From Dokdonella_A sp044227025 (GTDB lineage: Bacteria; Pseudomonadota; Gammaproteobacteria; Xanthomonadales; Rhodanobacteraceae): a stretch of DNA of 64,000 nucleotides. Shown one piece after another: positions 42,285-51,211 of this stretch. Position 1 is the stretch's first letter. Each line of letters opens with the position of its first letter. The position numbers and the translations under genes are program-made. A model generated the notes under the pieces. The model was not told where the DNA came from. It did not search any database and was given only the letters and a program-made list of their open reading frames with translations. The DNA lies in assembly GCF_044227025.1 (NCBI RefSeq), contig NZ_JBGAFX010000004.1:124001-188000 (forward strand), written 5' to 3'.

Positions 42285-42361
42285 AAAGCGCGCCCTTGCA
42301 CAACCGAGCGTGCCCGGTTCGGATCACGCCGAGCGCGAGAGCGGCGGCGCAAGTTCCGCCC

Positions 42362-45046
42362 TTACAGAGAGTGTGCGGCACTCCACTCGGCGAGCGCCTT
42401 GCGATCGACGTGCCCGCGCAGCGCGCCGCACTGGCGGATGCCTTCGAGCGTCTGGCCGAGGCCGCGTTCACCGCCAATCAAATCCTTCACGCGCGGGGCG
42501 AGGAACCCAGACATCTCGTCCGCAGCGGCGCTGCCGCAGCGACCGTAGTCGAACGTCTTCGGCAAGTACGCCTGCGCGAAGGCGGGCAGGCGCACGCGGT
42601 AGGCGTCGAAGTTCTTCATCAGCCACTGCCACATCGCCGCTCGGTTCTCCGGCTCCGCGATCTGCGCTTCATACAGCCGTGACATCTCGCCGATCTGCAC
42701 CGACGCACCGAGCCCATAGTCGCGCGCGCGTTCAGCGAGCGCGGCATCGCGCGTCGCACCGAGGCCCGCGAGCAGGGCGTAACGCTGCGTGGTGTCGCGG
42801 TTCGCCTCGAACGCGCGCTGCGCGGCGTCGAAGGTGTCCTTGCCGCCGTCCTGCACCGCGACCTTGAGCGCGGTCACGAGCAGGTCCGCATCCGCGCGCG
42901 TGAGATCCGGCTTGCCGGCTCCGTCGAGGCCGAGCGCGGCGCGTCCTTGTTTTGCGAGTTCCGCGCGCGTGGCCGGATCGCGCACGACCATCGCGAGGAA
43001 TTCGGCGATGCGCGTGCGCAGCGCAGTGTCGGTGCCCGGCTCCTTGTCGCGCCGGTGGAACCCGAGTTGCTGCAGGCGCGGCGCGTACAGGCGCGTGACC
43101 CACGCATCGAGCACGGGCTGCGTCGCGGCATCGGCAAGATGCTCGCGAATCCACTGGTAGCGGTCGAGCAAGGCGGTCGCGACCTGCGGCATCGGCGCCG
43201 AGGCAAGCGCGGGCATTGCGTCGAGCACGGCGGAAGCGGGCAGCGTGCCGCGGCGGAACGCGCTGTCGATGGCATCGGCATACACCACCTGTTCGGGCGA
43301 CGACAGCCTGGCGGCGGCGGCACCGAGCTTCGCGAGGTCGGCTGCAGCGAGGTCGAAACGGTAGTAGCCACGCGCATCCGCGTTCGGCAGGTACCAGTCA
43401 GGGCATGCGCCTGCGACGTCGAACGACTGCTTCCGGCCTTCGAGCAGGAAGCATTCGCTGTCCGACGCGCCGCCGCGACCGAAGCGTGTGCACACCGGCA
43501 CGCCCCAGCGCGGCTCGTCCTTGGCGAGCACGCCGTACGGCAGGTAGCGCGACTGCTCCAGCGTCAGCGTCGCCTTGCCGCTTTCGCAGGCGAGTTCGCT
43601 GTGCACGAGCGGCACGCCGGGCTGGTCGAGAAAGCTGCGCATGCCTTTCGCGAACGCCTCGCCCTTGCCGCTCGCCTTCGTCAGCGATGCGATAAGGTCG
43701 TTCGAACTGCCACTGCCGAACGCGTGGCTCGCGAGGTATTCGCGCATGCCCTTGCGGAACGCGTCCTCGCCAACCCAGCGTTCGAACATCGCGAGGACGG
43801 CAGCCCCCTTCTGGTAGGTGATGCCGTCGAACGCGGTCTCGATATCGCCGCGGCCTTCGATCGGCTGGCGCACCTTGCGCGTGCTGAGCAGGCTGTCGCT
43901 GGCCATCGCGTACAGGCGCCGCTCGAGTGCTTCAAGGTCGGCGTGGTATTCCGGACGCAACGCGGCGGTGCCTTTCGCCTGGCCCCAGGTCGCGTACGAC
44001 TCGTTGAGCCAGATGTCGTCCCACCACGGCACGGTGACGAGGTCGCCGTACCACTGGTGCGCGATCTCGTGCGCCTCGATGTTGAACACGCTGCGATAGT
44101 GGTCGGCGGCCGAATGCGCGTCGGTCAGCAGGTACGCGTCGCGATAGATGATCAGCCCCGCGTTCTCCATCGCGCCGGCGGCGAAATCGGGCGCGCCGAG
44201 CAGGTCGAGCTTGTCGAACGGATACGGCTGCGCGGTGTAGTCCTCGTAGAACTTGACGATCGGCGGCGCGACTTCGAGCGCCCATGCGAGCTTGGCCTTG
44301 CTGCCGCGCGGCCCGAACGCGCGCAGCGGCAGCGCCGTCTTGCGCACCTCGTTGGCGGGAATCGGCGCCGCCTCGGCGACATCCCACGGACCGACCGCGA
44401 ATGCGACGAGATAGGTCGGCAGCGGCCTGGTGGTCGCGAACGTCAGCGTTTTCCATTGCGCGTCCGCCGATGGTTCCTCGCGCAGCTGCCTCGTGTTCGC
44501 GACCGCGACGTCCTCCTTCGGCACGGTCAGCTTCAGGTCGAACGGAACCTTGAAACGAGGTTCGTCGAAGCCGGGAAACGCGAAGCGCGCGCTGACCGGC
44601 TCCATCTGCGTGACCGCGTAAGCGTCGTCGCCGACCTTGACCTTGTACACGCCTTCGAGCTGGCGGTTGAACGGCGCATCGTAGACGAACGACAGTTCGA
44701 CCTGTTGCGGCGCGAGTACATGCGCGAAGCGCACTTCGAGCACGCCGCTGTCGCCGTGCGTGATCGCCTGCGCATCGACGGGCTTGCCGTCGGCGCCGGT
44801 CACGCGGGTCGTCGCAATGGCGATCTGCTGCGCGTGCAGCCAGACGCGGTCGGTCTTCTGCGCGAGCTTGACCTGGATCTTCGCTTCGCCGTCGAAGCGG
44901 TCGCGGCGCGGGTCGATGGTCAGGTGCAGGGCATAGTGCTGCGGCGTGACGTCGTCCGGCAGTTTGCCGGCCGGAACGACGGCGGGCGCAGCCTGGGCAC
45001 AGGTCGCGATGAGGAGCGAAAGCAGGGCGATGCGACGCATGTGCAA
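42362..45046 (-). CDS. M1 family zinc aminopeptidase, exported
   Basis: This 894-residue gluzincin removes N-terminal residues from peptides. A signal peptide (about 1-19, ending AQAA) indicates periplasmic or secreted location. The exopeptidase motif is GAMEN (in AAGAMENAGLIIY) and the zinc site is HEIAHQWYGDL with the downstream Glu in WLNESYATW. An ERAP1-like helical C-terminal domain completes the usual length. It is the only gene on its strand between the cco unit and ahpD. The start could be Met3 (45040). Confidence 0.93.
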   Translation of the reverse strand: MHMRRIALLSLLIATCAQAAPAVVPAGKLPDDVTPQHYALHLTIDPRRDRFDGEAKIQVKLAQKTDRVWLHAQQIAIATTRVTGADGKPVDAQAITHGDSGVLEVRFAHVLAPQQVELSFVYDAPFNRQLEGVYKVKVGDDAYAVTQMEPVSARFAFPGFDEPRFKVPFDLKLTVPKEDVAVANTRQLREEPSADAQWKTLTFATTRPLPTYLVAFAVGPWDVAEAAPIPANEVRKTALPLRAFGPRGSKAKLAWALEVAPPIVKFYEDYTAQPYPFDKLDLLGAPDFAAGAMENAGLIIYRDAYLLTDAHSAADHYRSVFNIEAHEIAHQWYGDLVTVPWWDDIWLNESYATWGQAKGTAALRPEYHADLEALERRLYAMASDSLLSTRKVRQPIEGRGDIETAFDGITYQKGAAVLAMFERWVGEDAFRKGMREYLASHAFGSGSSNDLIASLTKASGKGEAFAKGMRSFLDQPGVPLVHSELACESGKATLTLEQSRYLPYGVLAKDEPRWGVPVCTRFGRGGASDSECFLLEGRKQSFDVAGACPDWYLPNADARGYYRFDLAAADLAKLGAAAARLSSPEQVVYADAIDSAFRRGTLPASAVLDAMPALASAPMPQVATALLDRYQWIREHLADAATQPVLDAWVTRLYAPRLQQLGFHRRDKEPGTDTALRTRIAEFLAMVVRDPATRAELAKQGRAALGLDGAGKPDLTRADADLLVTALKVAVQDGGKDTFDAAQRAFEANRDTTQRYALLAGLGATRDAALAERARDYGLGASVQIGEMSRLYEAQIAEPENRAAMWQWLMKNFDAYRVRLPAFAQAYLPKTFDYGRCGSAAADEMSGFLAPRVKDLIGGERGLGQTLEGIRQCGALRGHVDRKALAEWSAAHSL

Positions 45047-45115
45047 ACCGTGGCCATGTCGGAATCGCCAAAAAGACCACGGCCAACCGGTCGCCGCATG
45101 GGCTGGAGGTCATGC

Positions 45116-45136
45116 CACGTCGGCGATTCCGACGTG
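45116..45136. other. Perfect hairpin between the aminopeptidase and ahpD
   Basis: CACGTCGG and CCGACGTG pair around CGATT, an 8-bp stem with a five-base loop. On the minus strand it lies about 90 bases after the ahpD stop. There is no T-tract, so it is a weak terminator candidate or a processing site. Confidence 0.45.
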
Positions 45137-45224
45137 ACCCCCGGGCCCGCGAAGCGCAGCTTGCCTGCTGCGCTTGCGCGTCATGAGCCGAGCAAGCCCG
45201 GCCCTACAGGATCATTCCGTCCGA

Positions 45225-45785
45225 TCAAGCCGCCGCAGCGAGCGCTGGCGCAGCCGCGACCGCCTGTTCCGCCGTCACCGCGACCGCGTGCAACACCGCC
45301 GCGATACGCACTGCGCTCTGGATCGCCGGCGCGGTGATGCCGTGCTTCTGCAGGGTCTTCTCATGCGACTCCATGCACATGCCGCAACCGTTCACCGCCG
45401 ATACCGCGAGCGAGGCGAGTTCGAAATCGATCTTGTCGCAACCCGGGTTCGCCATCACGTTCATTCGCAGGCCGGCGCGCAGCTTGGCGTATTCCTCGTT
45501 GCCGACGAGATGGGTGAAGCGATAGTAGATGTTGTTCATTGCCATGATCGAGGCGGCGGCGCGCGCGCCGTTCGCTTCCGCTTCACTGAGCGAACCGGAA
45601 AACCTTCCGGCGATCGCGCGTGTCAGCGGATCGTGGCGCGCCGAGATCGCGCTGGCAATCGCGACGATCGCGATCTGCTTGGCGGACAGCCCCGGCGATC
45701 CGGCCTCGCCGAGCACCGAATCGAGGTTGAGGCGAAGGTCCTTGGCGTAGTCGGGCAACTGGTCGCGGATCTGTTCGAGGGTCAT
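45225..45785 (-). CDS. ahpD: Alkyl hydroperoxidase AhpD
   Basis: AhpD is a thiol peroxidase and reductant for AhpC in organisms without AhpF. The 186-residue helical protein carries the CxxC-x3-H site in VNGCGMCMESHEKTL, with the upstream conserved segment LSAKQIAIVAIASAISAR. Length matches AhpD. The absence of an ahpF here fits AhpD as AhpC partner, though I cannot exclude one elsewhere. It lies downstream of ahpC on the same strand, separated by a duplicated hairpin region. The ATG at 45785 has GGAGCA upstream. Confidence 0.94.
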   Translation of the reverse strand: MTLEQIRDQLPDYAKDLRLNLDSVLGEAGSPGLSAKQIAIVAIASAISARHDPLTRAIAGRFSGSLSEAEANGARAAASIMAMNNIYYRFTHLVGNEEYAKLRAGLRMNVMANPGCDKIDFELASLAVSAVNGCGMCMESHEKTLQKHGITAPAIQSAVRIAAVLHAVAVTAEQAVAAAPALAAAA

Positions 45786-45894
45786 GCCGTGCTCCTTGGA
45801 AGATTGGCGCCGGCCACGAATGGCCGGCGCCCACAAGCGGCGGCGCGGGGAGGGACGCGCTGCCGACTTGAACTGAAAACAACGGAATTCGCTT

Positions 45895-46083
45895 AGCAAC
45901 CGTCCATGGTGCGCAGACGTTCGGCATCCTGCCTACCCGCCTGCCCCCGCGTGCGATGCCTGGGGGCATCGCACTAGCGGGTAGCGGCAAGCAACCGTCC
46001 ATGGTGCGCAGACGTTCGGCATCCTGCCTCACCCGCCTGATCCCGTGCGATGCCCGATGGCATCGCACGAGCGGGATCAGGCG
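45895..46083. repeat. Tandem 95-base repeat with hairpins between ahpC and ahpD
   Basis: A 40-base segment is identical at 45895-45934 and 45990-46029. Each copy is followed by a hairpin with stem GTGCGATGCC/GGCATCGCAC: 45951-45960 with 45965-45974, and 46045-46054 with 46059-46068. In the second copy an outer stem (46034-46044 with 46073-46083) includes the ahpC stop codon. They may end or dampen transcription between ahpC and ahpD. Confidence 0.85.
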
Positions 46084-46619
46084 ACTTTCAAGGTCTCTTC
46101 GCCCTGCTTCCAGTTGCACGGGCACAGCTCGTCGGTCTGCAGCGCGTCGAGCACGCGCAGCACTTCCTGCGGGTTGCGGCCGACGCTGCCGTCGGTCACG
46201 TAGGCGAAGCGGATCACGCCTTCCGGATCGACCAGGAAGGTCGCGCGCTTGGCGACACCTTCTTCCTCGTCGAGGATGCCGAGCGCGCTCGACAGGCGCT
46301 TGGCCGTGTCCGCGAGCATCGGGAACGGCAGGTCGCGCAGGTCCTTGTGGTCCTTGCGCCAGGCGAGGTGCACGAACTCGCTGTCGGTGCTGGCGGCGAG
46401 CACCTGCGTGTCGCGGTCCGCGAACTGCTGGTTGAGGTCGCCGAAGCCCTTGATCTCGGTCGGGCAGACGAAGGTGAAGTCCTTCGGATAGAAGAACACG
46501 AGCAGCCACTTGCCCTTGTAGCTCGTGTTCGTGATCGGCGCGAACGCCTTCTCGACACTCTCGGTCGAGACCGTGGCCTTGAGGTTGAATTCCGGGAACT
46601 TGTCGCCGACGGTCAGCAT
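46077..46619 (-). CDS. ahpC: Peroxiredoxin AhpC
   Basis: AhpC is a typical 2-Cys peroxiredoxin reducing H2O2 and alkyl hydroperoxides in the cytosol. In the 180-residue protein the peroxidatic Cys is in PKDFTFVCPTEIKGF and the resolving Cys in TDELCPCNWKQGEETL. The ATG at 46619 has AGGAG upstream. The last two codons and stop form one arm of the repeat hairpin. It is divergent from oxyR, as in Xanthomonas, and so very likely OxyR-regulated. ahpD follows on the same strand. Confidence 0.96.
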   Translation of the reverse strand: MLTVGDKFPEFNLKATVSTESVEKAFAPITNTSYKGKWLLVFFYPKDFTFVCPTEIKGFGDLNQQFADRDTQVLAASTDSEFVHLAWRKDHKDLRDLPFPMLADTAKRLSSALGILDEEEGVAKRATFLVDPEGVIRFAYVTDGSVGRNPQEVLRVLDALQTDELCPCNWKQGEETLKVA

Positions 46620-46706
46620 GGAGGAACTCCTGTGGGATGGTTGGTCGGTGGGATGCAACGGATGGGGCGCCTGGATCGCGCCGACGGAACAAAGGATAGG
46701 GGCTCG

Positions 46707-46729
46707 CAATCGATCATTCAATTCGATTG
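46707..46729. promoter_or_regulatory. Candidate OxyR operator between ahpC and oxyR
   Basis: CAATCGA (46707-46713) and TCGATTG (46723-46729) form an inverted repeat with a nine-base spacer in an AT-richer part of the divergent ahpC-oxyR gap. Two ATAGG motifs flank it (46696 and 46744). The layout fits a LysR-type site; the match to the OxyR ATAG consensus is only partial. Confidence 0.45.
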
Positions 46730-46765
46730 TTGAAATGACTTCGATAGGGTGCTTCAATCGCTGGC

Positions 46766-47734
46766 ATGAACCTGCGCGATCTCCGCTACCTCGTCGCCCT
46801 CGCCGAACACAGGCACTTCGGGCGCGCCGCCACAGCGAGTTTCGTCAGCCAGCCGACCCTGTCGACCCAGATAAAGAAACTCGAGGAAGAACTCGGCGTG
46901 GCGCTGGTCGAGCGCACGCCGCGCAAGGTATTGCTGACCGAAGTCGGACGCGAGATCGCGCTGCGCGCACGCGAGGTGCTCGGCGAGATCGAGCAGATCC
47001 GCGCCGCCGCGCAGCGCACGCGCGACCCGGAATCGGGCACGGTGCGACTCGGCATATTCCCGACCCTCGGCCCGTACCTGTTGCCGCACGTGGTGCCGGC
47101 GATCCGCGCGCGCTTCCCGCGCCTCGAACTGTTGCTGACCGAAGAGAAGACCGAGGTGATCCAGCGCCAGTTGCGCGAGGGACGCCTCGACGCGGGCATC
47201 CTCGCGCTGCCGATCCACGACGACCAGCTGCATCAGGAATTCCTGTTTGAGGAAGACTTCGTGCTCGCAGTGCCCGAGGGCCACGCGCTCGCCTCGCTTC
47301 CGGCGCTCAAGCTCGGCGACCTCGCCGATCAGAACCTGCTGCTGCTCGAGGATGGCCATTGCCTGCGCGACCAGGCGCTCGAGGTCTGCCAGCTTGCCGG
47401 CGCGGTCGAGCGCAGCGGCTTCCGCGCGACCAGCCTCGAAACGCTGCGCCAGATGGTCGCGGCCGGCGTCGGCATCACGTTGCTGCCGAGCCTATCGGTG
47501 AAACCGCCTGTCGCCACCTCGAACGACATCCACCTGGTGCCGTTCCGCGGCGATCCGCCGAGCCGGCGCATCGCGATGGTGTGGCGCAAGAGTTCGGCCA
47601 TCGTCGCGTTCCTGAAGACCCTTGCCGGCGTCGTGCGCAGCGTGCCGAGCGAGCTGCTCGACGCGCGGGCGGCCGGCCCGGCCGCGCGCACGCAGCGACG
47701 TGCGGGTGGCAGAGCTTCCAGCCGTTCGCGTTGA
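46766..47734 (+). CDS. oxyR: Hydrogen peroxide sensor OxyR
   Basis: OxyR is a LysR-family activator that forms a disulfide on exposure to H2O2. The 322-residue protein starts MNLRDLRYLVALAEHRHFGR, and the redox cysteines are Cys199 and Cys208 in EDGHCLRDQALEVC, the same positions as in E. coli OxyR. The C-terminal tail after VVRSVP is a low-complexity Arg/Ala/Ser extension. Divergent ahpC and downstream ahpD are the expected targets. katE at 53.6 kb is another possible target. Confidence 0.96.
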   Translation: MNLRDLRYLVALAEHRHFGRAATASFVSQPTLSTQIKKLEEELGVALVERTPRKVLLTEVGREIALRAREVLGEIEQIRAAAQRTRDPESGTVRLGIFPTLGPYLLPHVVPAIRARFPRLELLLTEEKTEVIQRQLREGRLDAGILALPIHDDQLHQEFLFEEDFVLAVPEGHALASLPALKLGDLADQNLLLLEDGHCLRDQALEVCQLAGAVERSGFRATSLETLRQMVAAGVGITLLPSLSVKPPVATSNDIHLVPFRGDPPSRRIAMVWRKSSAIVAFLKTLAGVVRSVPSELLDARAAGPAARTQRRAGGRASSRSR

Positions 47735-47909
47735 GCACGCCGAGCGGTGACGAGCGAAGTCGAAACGCCCGCGAATCCTGGAAGCCGCGCGACTGCAGGC
47801 TTCATGCCTGCGCTTGCCCCCCGCCCGTTTGAGAAACCCTGCGCATTGCACTACGGTACCTGCATGCTTTCGCGCTCCTTGCGGCGCGCCTCGACCTGAT
47901 GGAGCTGTC

Positions 47910-48332
47910 ATGAGCAACGCACCCACCACCCCGCCGATCCTTGTTTCCAGTCTCGATCTCGAACGCATCGAAGCCCTGCTCGATGAACCCGATCGACGCC
48001 ACTTCCCCGGCGCACAGACCCTGCGCGCCGAACTCGCTCGCGCAGAAATCGTCGAACCTGCGCAGGTGCCTGCCGATGTCGTGACGATGAACTCGACCGC
48101 ACGCGTGGTCGATGTCGATGCCGGCGAGGAGTACGAACTGACCCTGGTCTACCCGCGCGAGGCGGATGGCGATCCGGGCAAGGTGTCGGTGTTCGCGCCG
48201 GTCGGCAGTGCGATCCTCGGCCTGCGCATCGGCCAGTCGATCCAGTGGCCGGTCCCGGGCGGTCGCCTGCGCACGCTGCGTATCGCGGCGATCCGCTACC
48301 AGCCGGAGGCAAGCGGCCACCTGCATCGCTGA
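47910..48332 (+). CDS. rnk: Nucleoside diphosphate kinase regulator (Rnk, GreA/GreB C-terminal fold)
   Basis: This 140-residue protein has an N-terminal helix hairpin (LVSSLDLERIEALLDE, then LRAELARAEIVEPAQVPADVV) and a GreA/GreB C-terminal domain (MNSTARVVDVDAGEEYELTLVYPREAD, GSAILGLRIGQSIQWPVPGG). Rnk-type proteins bind RNA polymerase's secondary channel or affect NDP kinase levels. The ATG at 47910 has GGAGC upstream. It lies alone between oxyR and the rubrerythrin gene. Confidence 0.9.
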   Translation: MSNAPTTPPILVSSLDLERIEALLDEPDRRHFPGAQTLRAELARAEIVEPAQVPADVVTMNSTARVVDVDAGEEYELTLVYPREADGDPGKVSVFAPVGSAILGLRIGQSIQWPVPGGRLRTLRIAAIRYQPEASGHLHR

Positions 48333-48463
48333 TTGCCATAGGACCGCCCTATCACGGCGATAACCACGGTCGATTTCACTGCACCGCGAGTCGGTGCTAG
48401 GTTCGACGGGCGATGCCGGCGAATCCGGCGCCGATGCAGCATCCACCCAGCACGAGGTGCATC

Positions 48464-48883
48464 ATGAGCAACCTGAAAGGCAGCCGCACCGAAGAGAACC
48501 TCAAGGCCGCGTTCGCCGGCGAGTCGCAGGCAAATCGTCGTTATCTCTATTTCGCGCAGAAGGCCGACATCGAAGGCCACAACGATGTCGCGGCGGTGTT
48601 CCGCTCGACCGCCGAGGGCGAGACCGGCCATGCGCATGGCCACCTCGAGCATCTCGAAGCGGTGGGCGACCCCGCCACCGGCCTGCCGATCGGCAGCACG
48701 TCGGACAACCTGAAGGCCGCCATCGCGGGCGAGACGCACGAGTACACCGACATGTATCCGGGCATGGCGAAGGCTGCGCGCGAGGAAGGCTTCGCCGAGA
48801 TCGCCGACTGGTTCGAGACGCTGGCCAAGGCCGAACGCTCGCACGCGAACCGCTTCACCAAGGCGCTCGGCGAAATCGCCTGA
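48464..48883 (+). CDS. Rubrerythrin without rubredoxin domain
   Basis: This 139-residue ferritin-like protein holds a diiron site: TEENLKAAFAGESQANRRY and EGETGHAHGHLEHL, then AAIAGETHEYTDMYPGM and KAERSHANRF supply Glu and His ligands. No CxxC rubredoxin domain is present, so it is the short sulerythrin-like type. Rubrerythrins reduce hydrogen peroxide. It is followed by a two-cluster Fe-S protein and DUF3501, a trio I recognise as conserved in several aerobic proteobacteria. An AGGTGC stretch precedes the ATG at 48464. Confidence 0.92.
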   Translation: MSNLKGSRTEENLKAAFAGESQANRRYLYFAQKADIEGHNDVAAVFRSTAEGETGHAHGHLEHLEAVGDPATGLPIGSTSDNLKAAIAGETHEYTDMYPGMAKAAREEGFAEIADWFETLAKAERSHANRFTKALGEIA

Positions 48884-48959
48884 GCGGATTGCGTCGCGAC
48901 GAATCCGCGGGAACGGCCGGCCGTTCCCGCGTGCATGGCTGCGCGGGGGGGGGCGGACG

Positions 48960-50315
48960 ATGGCCGAACAACGCTCGATCACGAATTCTGCCCGTGAAGG
49001 CAGCCTCGACGCCCCGACGCGCCATCCGCTCGACTGGAAGAATCCCGCGTTCTACGAGCAGGCCTCGCTCGATGCCGAGCTCGAACGCGTGTTCCACATC
49101 TGCCATGGCTGCCGGCGCTGCGTCAGCTTGTGCCATGCATTTCCGACCCTGTTCGATCTCGTCGACGAGTCGAGCACGATGGAAGTCGACGGCGTCGCGA
49201 AGAGCGACTACGCCAAGGTCGTCGACCAGTGTTACCTGTGCGACCTGTGCTACCAGACCAAGTGCCCGTACGTGCCGCCGCACGAATGGAACGTCGATTT
49301 CCCGCACCTGATGCTGCGCGCGAAGGCCAAGCGTCATCGCGACGGCGAAACCACGCTCGCCGCGAAAGTGCTTTCGAGCACGACCGCAGTCGGCAGGCTT
49401 GCCTCGATTCCGGTGGTCGTCGACGTCGTCAATGCGGCCAATCGCGCGAAGCCGACGCGCGCGCTGCTCGACAAGACCCTCGGCGTGCACCCGGACGCGC
49501 GCCTGCCGACGTACCACGCCGACACCGCGCGGCGCCGGCTCGGACACCTCGACGGCGCGAGCGCCGAGTTCGTGCCGGCGGGACGCACGCGCGGCAAGGT
49601 CATGCTGTTTGCGACCTGCTACTGCAACGTGTCGCAACCGCAAGTGGTCGAAGATCTCGCCGCGGTGCTCGGGCACAACGGCGTCGCCGTTGAACTGGTC
49701 GCACGCGAAGTGTGCTGCGGCATGCCCAAGCTCGAACTTGGGGACCTCGACAGCGTCGCCCGGTACAAGGAGAAGAACATCCCGCAACTCGCCGCCGCCG
49801 CGCGCGACGGCTGGGACATCACTGCGGCGATTCCCTCGTGCGTGCTCATGTTCAAGCAGGAACTGCCGCTGATGTTTCCGGACGACGCCGACGTCCAGCT
49901 CGTCAAGCGCCACATGTTCGACCCGTTCGAATACCTGTGGCAACGCCACCAGGCCGGCCTGCTGAAGATCGATTTCCGCAACCCGCTCGGCAAGGTCGCC
50001 TGGCATGCGCCCTGCCACCAGCGCGTGCAGAACATCGGGCCGAAGACGCGTGACGTGCTTGCGCTGGTGCCCGGCACCGAAGTCACCGCGATCGAACGCT
50101 GCTCGGGGCACGACGGCACCTACGGCGTGAAGCGCAAGACCTACGAGCTCTCGCGCAAGATCGCCAAACCGGTCGAGGCACGCATCGCGCAGGCGGCACC
50201 GGACCATTTCGCCAGCGATTGCCCGATGGCCGGCGCGCACCTCGCGCACGGCCTCGATGATTCACCGCGCGCGGAGAGTCCGATCGGCCTGCTTCGTCAT
50301 GCGTATGGAATATAG
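48960..50315 (+). CDS. GlpC/HdrD-like [4Fe-4S] protein, probable rubrerythrin partner
   Basis: This 451-residue protein has two ferredoxin-type clusters (CHGCRRCVSLCHAF near residue 49 and CYLCDLCYQTKCPY near 92), then two CCG-like domains (FATCYCNVSQP..REVCCGMPKLE, and WHAPCHQRVQNIGPKTRD..ERCSGHDGTYG), as in GlpC and heterodisulfide reductase HdrD. It is soluble and likely carries electrons, probably to the rubrerythrin upstream by context. The ATG at 48960 follows a GGGGGGG run. DUF3501 follows after 70 bases. The true partner is unknown. Confidence 0.88.
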   Translation: MAEQRSITNSAREGSLDAPTRHPLDWKNPAFYEQASLDAELERVFHICHGCRRCVSLCHAFPTLFDLVDESSTMEVDGVAKSDYAKVVDQCYLCDLCYQTKCPYVPPHEWNVDFPHLMLRAKAKRHRDGETTLAAKVLSSTTAVGRLASIPVVVDVVNAANRAKPTRALLDKTLGVHPDARLPTYHADTARRRLGHLDGASAEFVPAGRTRGKVMLFATCYCNVSQPQVVEDLAAVLGHNGVAVELVAREVCCGMPKLELGDLDSVARYKEKNIPQLAAAARDGWDITAAIPSCVLMFKQELPLMFPDDADVQLVKRHMFDPFEYLWQRHQAGLLKIDFRNPLGKVAWHAPCHQRVQNIGPKTRDVLALVPGTEVTAIERCSGHDGTYGVKRKTYELSRKIAKPVEARIAQAAPDHFASDCPMAGAHLAHGLDDSPRAESPIGLLRHAYGI

Positions 50316-50385
50316 GGCCGAGGACAGAATGCCCGCGCCATCATTGCCCGGCCGCCCTTCGGCCCTCAGCTCGCAGCCCTTGCCC

Positions 50386-50976
50386 ATGAAGAAACTATCC
50401 CCCGCCGACCTGTGGAAACTCGAGGACTACGCGCGCGAGCGCCCCGCGTTCCGCGCGCGCGTGCTCGCGCACAAGCAGGCGCGCACGATCCACCTCGGCG
50501 CGCACCTGACCCTGCTGTTCGAAGACCGCCTGACCGTGCAGTACCAGGTGCAGGAGATGCTGCGCATCGAACGCATCTTCGAAGCTGACGGCATCGCCGA
50601 TGAACTCGCCGCGTACAACCCGCTGATTCCCGACGCCACCAACCTCAAGGCGACCCTGCTGATCGAGTACGACGACGTCGCCGAACGCAGGCGCGAACTG
50701 GAACGCCTGCGCGGCATCGAACACGACCTCCGACTGGTCGTCGACGGCCATCCGCCGATCGTTGCGATCGCCGACGAGGACCTCGAACGCAGCACCGAGA
50801 GCAAGACGTCGGCGGTGCATTTCCTGCGTTTCGAGCTCGACCCCGCGGCGATATCCGCGTTCCGCGCCGGCGCGCGCGTCCACTTCGCGATCGACCATCC
50901 GCACTACCACGCGACGAGCGAACTCGACAACGCACAGCGCAGCGCCTTGCTCGCCGACTTCGGGACTGAGGGCTGA
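50386..50976 (+). CDS. DUF3501 protein
   Basis: This 196-residue soluble protein starts MKKLSPADLWKLEDYARERP and contains LTLLFEDRLTVQYQVQEMLRIERIFE and FAIDHPHYHATSELD. It matches DUF3501, a family found beside rubrerythrin and HdrD-like genes; function unknown. The His-rich HPHYH could bind metal. The ATG at 50386 was chosen since the upstream residues are Pro/Ser-rich and not conserved in feel. Confidence 0.88.
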   Translation: MKKLSPADLWKLEDYARERPAFRARVLAHKQARTIHLGAHLTLLFEDRLTVQYQVQEMLRIERIFEADGIADELAAYNPLIPDATNLKATLLIEYDDVAERRRELERLRGIEHDLRLVVDGHPPIVAIADEDLERSTESKTSAVHFLRFELDPAAISAFRAGARVHFAIDHPHYHATSELDNAQRSALLADFGTEG

Positions 50977-51179
50977 GGACAGCGCCACCCCCACGACGCT
51001 CTCCGGGCATGGGCGGCCGCGACTGGCCTTCGGCCATGCCGGGCGTCGATCGCCCTTGCAGCACTCGACAATGCATCGCCCCGCAGACGGTTGCTCCTGC
51101 GACCGCATCGTCTTGAAGCCCTCCCCCGCATGGCAATAGGGTGGGCTCCTGCGGGCAGCACGGCAGCAATCACTCGCTA

Positions 51180-51185
51180 TACTCC
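51180..51185 (+). promoter_or_regulatory. Possible -10 element for the peptide transporter
   Basis: TATACT lies 27 bases before the ATG at 51212 and is the best sigma-70 -10 match in the 235-base gap after DUF3501. No clear -35 element is visible. Confidence 0.35.
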
Positions 51186-51211
51186 GGCGCACGCTTTCTG
51201 CCGAACCCTGC

